The notes beneath the pieces are model-generated. The model was given only the letters and a program-made list of their open reading frames with translations, searched no databases and was not told the DNA's origin. Position numbers and translations under genes: made by a program. From Azorhizobium oxalatiphilum (GTDB taxonomy: Bacteria > Pseudomonadota > Alphaproteobacteria > Rhizobiales > Xanthobacteraceae): a stretch of 64,000 nucleotides of DNA. Positions 58,654 through 64,000 of this stretch are shown here, piece after piece (position 1 is the stretch's first letter; every line of letters starts with the position of its first letter). Where the stretch lies: positions 1,517,743 through 1,581,742 of the forward strand of contig NZ_BMCT01000001.1 of NCBI RefSeq assembly GCF_014635325.1, written 5' to 3'.

Positions 58654-59466
58654 TTGACCCACAGGGTCGCGCATCGCAGGCCCCCGGCGAGGGGGCGGGT
58701 CGTTTTCCAGCAGGCCGAGCGGCGGACTCCGGGCTTCCTGCTGTGGGGGGCAGCCGCGATCTTCGTCTGCTTTGCCCACGTGGCCTTCGCCTGGGTGACG
58801 TTTCTGTCGCCCCAGCGCCCGCAGAAGATGGGCGAGCAGGCCGCCGCCATCATGGTGGAACTGGCTCCGGCACCAAGCCCCCGGCTTCCCGATACCGGGG
58901 TGGCGATGAGCCCGGCCGGGCAGGTGAGCGCCGCTCTGGACACCACGCCCGCACCGGATGCGTCGCCGGCCACACCTCCCGTGCCCGCGGCTGTGCCGAA
59001 CCGGATCACGGGCGCTGTCCCCCTGCCGACCCGGCCGCCTGATACACGACCTTCTCGGGGCACCACCGCGCGGCAGGCCGAGACGAAGCCCGCGCCGGAT
59101 GCGCGTCAGGAGGCCGCCGCCCCCTCCAGCGCTCCGGCCAGTTCGCCTTTGCCGCAGATGGCCGATGCCAGCGCGACGGCCTCCGATTTGCCGTCGGACT
59201 GGAAAAGCCGCCTTCTGGCGCATCTGAACAAATACAAGCGTTATCCCGCCGGCGCTCGTACCGAGGGCGTAACTGTGATCAGCTTCGCCATGGATCGCGA
59301 CGGCCAGCTTCTGGGATATGCCGTGGCGCGCTCATCGGGAGATCCGGCTCTGGATGCGGAGGCATCGGCGATGCTCCAGCGCGCCGTGCCCCTGCCGCCT
59401 TTTCCGCCGGAAACTCTGGCTAACAGCCTCCAGCTGACCGTGCCGGTGCGCTTCACCGTCCGCTAG
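58654..59466 (+). CDS. Energy-transducing TonB-family protein
   Basis: Inner-membrane protein that energises outer membrane receptors. The 270 residues contain a membrane anchor (LLWGAAAIFVCFAHVAFAW), a Pro/Ala/Thr-rich periplasmic spacer, and a C-terminal TonB domain (LLAHLNKYKRYPAGARTEGV, VARSSGDPALDAEA). The only start codon that fits is TTG 58654. ExbB and ExbD are not adjacent. It could drive the receptor at the left end of the window, over 50 kb away. Confidence 0.87.
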   Translation: MTHRVAHRRPPARGRVVFQQAERRTPGFLLWGAAAIFVCFAHVAFAWVTFLSPQRPQKMGEQAAAIMVELAPAPSPRLPDTGVAMSPAGQVSAALDTTPAPDASPATPPVPAAVPNRITGAVPLPTRPPDTRPSRGTTARQAETKPAPDARQEAAAPSSAPASSPLPQMADASATASDLPSDWKSRLLAHLNKYKRYPAGARTEGVTVISFAMDRDGQLLGYAVARSSGDPALDAEASAMLQRAVPLPPFPPETLANSLQLTVPVRFTVR

Positions 59467-59483
59467 AGAACAACTGGCGCTCG

Positions 59484-60272
59484 TCAGGCGGCGAGCTTCA
59501 GGTCCACCCAAACGGGCACGTGGTCGGAGGGGCGTTCCCAGGCGCGCACGTGCTTGTCGATGCCGGCACCGATCAACCGGTCGGCCGCCTGCGGCGACAG
59601 CAGCAGATGGTCGATGCGGATACCGAAGTCGCGCTGCCAGGCGCCGGCCTGATAGTCCCAGAAGCTGAACAGGCGGTCGCTGTCCGAGGTGGCGCGGATG
59701 GCGTCGGTGAAGCCCATGGCCAGCAAATCGCGGAAGGTGGCGCGGGTGCGCGGCAGATAGAGCGCGTCCTGCGTCCAGGCGGAAGGATCGGAGGCATCTG
59801 CCGGGCCGGGAATCACATTGTAGTCGCCGGCGATGACGAAGGGCTCTTCCAGCTTCAGCCGCTCGGCGGCAAAAGCCTTCAGCCGGGCCATGAAGCCCAT
59901 CTTGTAATCGTATTTCTCGGTCTGCGGCGGGTTGCCGTTGGGCAGATACATGCAGCACACCCGCGCCACGCCGCCCTTCACCGACACCACCGCCTCGATG
60001 AAGCGGGCCTGCACGTCGCTCTCGTCGCCGGCAAGGCCGTGGGTCACATCCTCCAGCGGCAGCTTGGACAGGAGCGCCACGCCGTTGAAGCCCTTCTGGC
60101 CGTGCACGGTGACGTTGTAGCCCAGCGCCTCGAACGGCTCGCGCGGGAACTGCTCGTTCTGGCACTTGATCTCCTGCAGGCACACCACGTCCGGTTGCGT
60201 CTCCTTCAGCCAGGTGACGGCCTGTTCGGCGCGGAGGCGGATGGAATTCACGTTCCAGGTGGCGATGCGCAT
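59484..60272 (-). CDS. xthA: Exodeoxyribonuclease III
   Basis: AP endonuclease and 3'-exonuclease for base-excision repair. The 262 residues start MRIATWNVNSIRLRAEQ, with GGAG before ATG 60272. CLQEIKCQNEQFP holds the metal-binding Glu, AGDYNVIPGPADA the Asp-Asn pair, and SDHVPVWVDL the catalytic Asp-His end. It is convergent with the TonB gene. Confidence 0.95.
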   Translation of the reverse strand: MRIATWNVNSIRLRAEQAVTWLKETQPDVVCLQEIKCQNEQFPREPFEALGYNVTVHGQKGFNGVALLSKLPLEDVTHGLAGDESDVQARFIEAVVSVKGGVARVCCMYLPNGNPPQTEKYDYKMGFMARLKAFAAERLKLEEPFVIAGDYNVIPGPADASDPSAWTQDALYLPRTRATFRDLLAMGFTDAIRATSDSDRLFSFWDYQAGAWQRDFGIRIDHLLLSPQAADRLIGAGIDKHVRAWERPSDHVPVWVDLKLAA

Positions 60273-60464
60273 GGGGGCTCCTTCAGGCAGGCAAGCATAG
60301 AGATGCGGGGCAGGGCAGGGAACCGGCGAAGCCGGCCCGTCAACCGCCTTGTGCCGTTACGGTGTGTGGTATGCTGCATTCCCATTTCCGTGAGCGTGCT
60401 TGCTAACGCCTCTAAACGGTGGCATTGCCACAGGCAAAGCAGACGCAGGTCCGGCACGCACGGT

Positions 60465-61871
60465 ATGACATTCGCCTCCATTGAGTTCCTGTTCTATTTC
60501 TTTCCTTTGTTTCTTCTGTTGTATTTTACAGCGAAGGATCTGAAGGTCAGGAACTTCATTCTCGTTGTCTTCTCCTTGGTCTTCTACTCGGTCGGCTACA
60601 CGCCGCACCTGCTGCTTCTGCTCGTCTCCATTTATGTGAATTACCGGCTCGCCCTTGCCATCGATGAGCGTGAGGGCTGGCCGCGCCAGAAGATGCTGAT
60701 CATCGGCGTCACCGCCAATGCGCTGCTGCTGGGCGTGTTCAAATACACCGGCTTTCTGGTGGACAACCTCAACGTGTTGCTGGAGCCCGCGCATCTGCAC
60801 ATTCCCGTGCCGCGCATCTCGCTGCCGCTGGGCATCTCCTTCTATTCCTTCCACGCCATTTCCTACCTCGCCGACATCTACAAGCGACGGGTGCGGGCGA
60901 ACCGCAGCTTTGCGGAATTCACGCTCTACATGTGCATGTTCCCGCAGCTCGTGGCCGGTCCGATCGTGCGCTATTCGAGCGTGGCCCGGCAGCTGGGCGA
61001 CCGGCGCACCACCTGGGGCCGCTTCTCGGCCGGCATGCGCCTGTTCGTGATCGGCCTCGCCTGGAAGGTGCTGATCGCTGACGAGGTGGCGGGCCTTGCG
61101 GACGCCATCTTCGATTCGACCACCGACCCCACGTTCGTGGAGGCGCTGGCGGGTGTCTTTGCCTACACCATCCAGATCTATTTCGATTTCGGCGGCTATT
61201 CGGCCATGGCGGTGGGCCTTGGCGTCATGGTGGGCTTCACCCTGCCGCGCAACTTCCGGCTGCCCTATGCCGCGCTTAGCGTCACCGATTTCTGGCGGCG
61301 CTGGCACATGAGCCTGTCGTCCTGGCTGCGGGACTATGTCTACATCACCATGGGCGGCAACCGCCGTGGCAAGGCGCGCACCTATTTCAATCTGTGGGCC
61401 GTCTTCCTGCTGTGCGGCCTGTGGCACGGCGCGAGCTGGAACTTCGTGATCTGGGGCGCCTATCACGGCTTCTTCCTGGTGCTGGAGCGCGCGTGGCTGG
61501 GACGCCATCTGAAGAAGCTGCCGTCCGGCTTCTCGCACCTCTATACGGTGGTGGTGGTGATGTTCGGCTGGGTCTGGTTCCGGGCCGAGACCTTCACCGG
61601 CGCCATCGACATCTTCAAGGGCCTCCTGGGCTTCAACGGCTTCCATGACCAGTCGCTGGCGCTGGGCTTCGGCCTGCATCCCCTGAGCATCGCGGCCCTC
61701 ATTGTCGGCACGGTCATCGGCTTCTGGCGCTGGAAGCGTCCCGCTATCCTGAAGGGGGATGGTCTCGTCGCCACCGGCACCGATTACGCCATGATCGTCG
61801 TGCTGATGCTCCTTTGCGCCCTCTGGGTGGGCGGCGGCTCCGGCACGCCGTTCCTGTATTATCGGTTCTGA
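60465..61871 (+). CDS. MBOAT O-acyltransferase (AlgI-like)
   Basis: Membrane acyltransferase of 468 residues that feeds acetyl groups across the inner membrane for polysaccharide O-acetylation. ATG 60465 (MTFASIEFLFYFFPL) is used. The usual motifs are visible: LPLGISFYSFHAISYL, FPQLVAGPIVRY, FWRRWHMSLSSWLRDYVYI and the catalytic histidine in GLWHGASWNF near residue 321. It is followed by an AlgJ/AlgX-like gene 2 bp downstream. The acceptor glycan is unknown, and no polymer synthase genes are in the window. Confidence 0.92.
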   Translation: MTFASIEFLFYFFPLFLLLYFTAKDLKVRNFILVVFSLVFYSVGYTPHLLLLLVSIYVNYRLALAIDEREGWPRQKMLIIGVTANALLLGVFKYTGFLVDNLNVLLEPAHLHIPVPRISLPLGISFYSFHAISYLADIYKRRVRANRSFAEFTLYMCMFPQLVAGPIVRYSSVARQLGDRRTTWGRFSAGMRLFVIGLAWKVLIADEVAGLADAIFDSTTDPTFVEALAGVFAYTIQIYFDFGGYSAMAVGLGVMVGFTLPRNFRLPYAALSVTDFWRRWHMSLSSWLRDYVYITMGGNRRGKARTYFNLWAVFLLCGLWHGASWNFVIWGAYHGFFLVLERAWLGRHLKKLPSGFSHLYTVVVVMFGWVWFRAETFTGAIDIFKGLLGFNGFHDQSLALGFGLHPLSIAALIVGTVIGFWRWKRPAILKGDGLVATGTDYAMIVVLMLLCALWVGGGSGTPFLYYRF

Positions 61872-61873
61872 CC

Positions 61874-63013
61874 ATGCCGCTCCTCAGCCGCCATCGCCGT
61901 TATCTCGGCATCGCCGCCCTCGCGGTCTTCGTCTTCCTGACGCTCGGCAACCTCGTGCCCGATCCCTATGGGCGCGGGGTCTGGCGCACGCGTAACACGC
62001 CGCCGGCCAATGTCTGGCAGCAGATCCACATGACGCTGCAGAGCTACGCCCTGTATTTCCAGGACAATTTCGGCTTCCGCGCCAGCATGCCCGTGCTGCG
62101 GCGCGACCTGCGCGAGGCCATGGATTCGCCCAACGACCACAACACCTACCGCGGTCGCGACGGGCGCCTGTTCTGGGGCCGGGAGAATACGCCGGCCCAG
62201 TCCTCGGGTGATCTCATCCGTACCCATGAGGTGGACCAGTTCGTGCGCATGGCGGCCATCGTCCAGCGCGAACTGGCGCCGCTCGGCACCAAGGTGGTGG
62301 TCGCGGTTCCGCCCAATGCGCAGTCCGTGGACAAGGACGACCTGCCGGCCTGGCAGCGCGCGTTCGCGCCGCGCGCCACCGAATATGATCTGATGCTGGC
62401 TGGCCTGAAGGCCGATGGCGTCACTGCGGTGGACCTGCGCAAGGTGCTTCAGGATGCGCCTTTCAAGGGGCCGCGTTATCTGCTCACCGATTCCCACTGG
62501 AACAACGCCAGCTCGGTCTATGCCTTCAATGCGGTGATGGTGGCCGCGGGGCATCCGGACTGGCAGGTGGACCCCAAGCAGGTGCTGGGTGAACTCGGCC
62601 CCTCGCCCATGGGCGACCTGACCCGCACCATGCGCATGCCGCCACAGGTTGCCGACGAAAACTATCCCCTGCGTCTGCCGCCGCCGGACGTGCCCAACCA
62701 GCCTTCACCGGACCTGAAGCCCATCCACGAGCATCCGCTGTTCGTGCCCTATGTGCAGCATTTCCGGGATACGGGGCCGCGCGTGATGGTGATCGGGGAC
62801 AGCTTCACGGTGAACATCTGGACGCGCCTGTTCGCCGCCAGCCCCGTTTCCGAGGCCGCGTGGATGCACTTCAGCCGCCGCACGCTGGGCTACTGCGGGT
62901 TCGACATGGCGGATGTGAAGAAATACAAGCCGGCGCTGGTTATTCTGGCGCGTACCGAGCGCTTCTTCCCCTGCCTCAACGGCGCCTGGCCCATCGGCCT
63001 GCCTGAAGAATGA
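61874..63013 (+). CDS. AlgX/AlgJ-like SGNH hydrolase-fold protein, putative O-acetyltransferase
   Basis: 379 residues with an N-terminal membrane anchor (YLGIAALAVFVFLTLGNLV). The AlgX/AlgJ-type motifs are LTDSHWNN (Asp-x-His, about residues 206-208) and VIGDSFT (the serine near residue 311). It is 2 bp from the MBOAT gene, and the pair would transfer acetyl to an extracellular polysaccharide, as AlgI with AlgJ/X do for alginate. TGA to ATG spacing indicates coupled expression. Confidence 0.9.
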   Translation: MPLLSRHRRYLGIAALAVFVFLTLGNLVPDPYGRGVWRTRNTPPANVWQQIHMTLQSYALYFQDNFGFRASMPVLRRDLREAMDSPNDHNTYRGRDGRLFWGRENTPAQSSGDLIRTHEVDQFVRMAAIVQRELAPLGTKVVVAVPPNAQSVDKDDLPAWQRAFAPRATEYDLMLAGLKADGVTAVDLRKVLQDAPFKGPRYLLTDSHWNNASSVYAFNAVMVAAGHPDWQVDPKQVLGELGPSPMGDLTRTMRMPPQVADENYPLRLPPPDVPNQPSPDLKPIHEHPLFVPYVQHFRDTGPRVMVIGDSFTVNIWTRLFAASPVSEAAWMHFSRRTLGYCGFDMADVKKYKPALVILARTERFFPCLNGAWPIGLPEE

Positions 63014-63020
63014 GGAGGGC

Positions 63021-63043
63021 CGGCCGGCGGTGGACGCCGGCCG
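63021..63043. terminator. Weak stem-loop between AlgJ-like gene and erpA
   Basis: 9-bp arms CGGCCGGCG and CGCCGGCCG around GTGGA. No T-run. Convergent location suggests transcript ends, but evidence is thin. Confidence 0.35.
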
Positions 63044-63052
63044 CAAAGGCCG

Positions 63053-63391
63053 TCAGAGCGAGAAGCTGGTGCCGCAGCCGCAGGAAGCGGTGGCGTGCGG
63101 GTTCTCGATCTTGAAGGCGGCCCCGATCAGATCGTCCACGAAGTCGATCTGGCAGCCGGCCATATAGTCCAGCGACACGGCGTCCACGAGCACGGTCGCG
63201 CCGTCCCGCTCGATGACGGTATCGTCGTCGTTGCGGTCCTGCGTCACGTCGAAGCGATACTGGAAGCCGGAGCATCCCCCGCCTTCCACGCTCACGCGCA
63301 GGGCGCTGGCGGGAGCCTCGCCTGCAAGGATTTCACTGATGCGCCGGGCCGCATTTGCGGTCACGACGACGGGTTCTGCCTGGGTTGCCAT
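63053..63391 (-). CDS. erpA: Iron-sulfur cluster insertion protein ErpA (IscA family)
   Basis: A-type carrier that delivers Fe-S clusters. From ATG 63391, 112 residues. The three cluster-binding cysteines are Cys40 (GGGCSGF), Cys104 and Cys106 (SCGCGTSF). The frame runs upstream but without homology. It is divergent from dgt, with 108 bp between starts, a common alphaproteobacterial arrangement. Confidence 0.94.
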   Translation of the reverse strand: MATQAEPVVVTANAARRISEILAGEAPASALRVSVEGGGCSGFQYRFDVTQDRNDDDTVIERDGATVLVDAVSLDYMAGCQIDFVDDLIGAAFKIENPHATASCGCGTSFSL

Positions 63392-63499
63392 ATCTCTACC
63401 ATCGCCTTTCGGCGGTTGATCAGCTGTTGTCTGGATAGTTAAGTGCGCCCGCTGCCAAGTCAATGTCGCGGGTGCGACGGCCGGTCGCATGGAGGTGGA

Positions 63500-64000
63500 A
63501 TGGCTGTTTCCGGAGCGCGGCCCCGCAGGGCCTGGGCGAGCGACGCAACCCTGTCGCGCGGCCGCCTCGTCCCGGAGGAGGAGGGCTCGCGTAGCGCCTT
63601 CCGGCGCGATTGCGACCGCATCATACATTCCACGGCCTTCCGCCGGCTGAAGCACAAGACGCAGGTCTTCGTCTTTCACGAGGGCGACCATTTCCGAACC
63701 CGCCTCACCCATACGCTGGAAGTGGCGCAGATCGCCCGCTCCATCGCGCGAGCGCTGGGGCTGGACGAGGATCTGGCCGAGGCGCTGGCGCTGGCCCACG
63801 ATCTCGGCCATCCGCCCTTCGCCCACGCGGGCGAGCGGGCGCTGGACGGCTGCATGGAAGCTTTCGGGGGCTTCGATCACAACGCCCAGTCGCTGCGTGT
63901 GGTCACGCGGCTGGAGCGGCGCTATGCCGGCTTCGACGGGCTGAACCTCTCCTGGGAGACACTGGAAGGCATAGCCAAGCACAACGGCCCGCTGACCGAT
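63500..64000 (+). CDS. dgt: Deoxyguanosinetriphosphate triphosphohydrolase-like protein (C-terminus cut by window edge)
   Basis: HD-domain dNTP triphosphohydrolase that trims dNTP pools. GGAGG precedes ATG 63500. 167 residues are visible. [20 protein letters not shown] and [11 protein letters not shown] come first; the HD pair is [14 protein letters not shown] (His100, Asp101), and [11 protein letters not shown] gives the next ligands. The rest lies past 64000. Confidence 0.93.
   Translation, partial: MAVSGARPRRAWASDATLSRGRLVPEEEGSRSAFRRDCDRIIHSTAFRRLKHKTQVFVFHEGDHFRTRLTHTLEVAQIARSIARALGLDEDLAEALALAHDLGHPPFAHAGERALDGCMEAFGGFDHNAQSLRVVTRLERRYAGFDGLNLSWETLEGIAKHNGPLTD

Overview
The window is GC-rich chromosomal DNA of an alphaproteobacterium. 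Gene content points to the Hyphomicrobiales, and I would guess Xanthobacteraceae or a close relative: PopZ, an ExoR-type Sel1 regulator, a UPF0173 hydrolase next to recQ, DUF1489 and DUF3253 proteins, PyrB paired with a PyrC-like protein, and a GAAC-N7-GAAC SOS box before recA. The family assignment is inference; no rRNA is present to settle it. Nearly everything looks like ordinary chromosome, and no phage, insertion sequence, CRISPR array or integrated element was seen.

Left end (1-11.3 kb), the accessory part. A TonB-dependent receptor (cut by the window start) reads leftward. It is preceded by a 33-bp AT-rich inverted repeat and, further upstream, a clear cobalamin riboswitch. Next comes a six-gene leftward operon: short-chain dehydrogenase, RuBisCO-like protein, DUF1537 acid-sugar kinase, second short-chain dehydrogenase, TRAP binding protein and a fused DctQM permease. 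A divergent LysR regulator sits beside it. This reads as an uptake and catabolic pathway for a sugar acid, by analogy with the isoapionate branch of apiose catabolism: oxidise, phosphorylate, then cleave or decarboxylate with the RuBisCO-like enzyme. It is the most interesting system here.

Core blocks (11.4-31.8 kb). recA with SOS box, alaS, an AEC transporter, a small secreted Pro/Tyr-rich protein, pyrB with a PyrC-like protein that lacks the metal-binding HxH, plsY, dprA, ruvX, a UPF0173 hydrolase, recQ, gatC-gatA-chorismate mutase, a glycosyltransferase, gatB, a ParDE-type toxin-antitoxin pair, lipB and tRNA-Leu(GAG).

Middle (31.9-46.7 kb). Two tandem polysaccharide deacetylases, mgtE, a CHASE-like GGDEF-EAL protein whose start codon is unclear, isovaleryl-CoA dehydrogenase, a YdcF protein, small conserved proteins, a GST, sseA-cysK, photolyase, a DUF3592 protein and tRNA-Asn(GTT).

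Right end (46.8-64 kb). An MsbA-type ABC exporter, tRNA-Cys(GCA), a PCMT-family methyltransferase with tolC, popZ, valS, exoR, an orphan BMP-family binding protein, an orphan TonB, xthA, an AlgI/AlgJ-like O-acetylation pair, erpA, and the start of dgt, which runs off the window. Several intergenic gaps carry short tandem repeats or perfect palindromes, listed separately.
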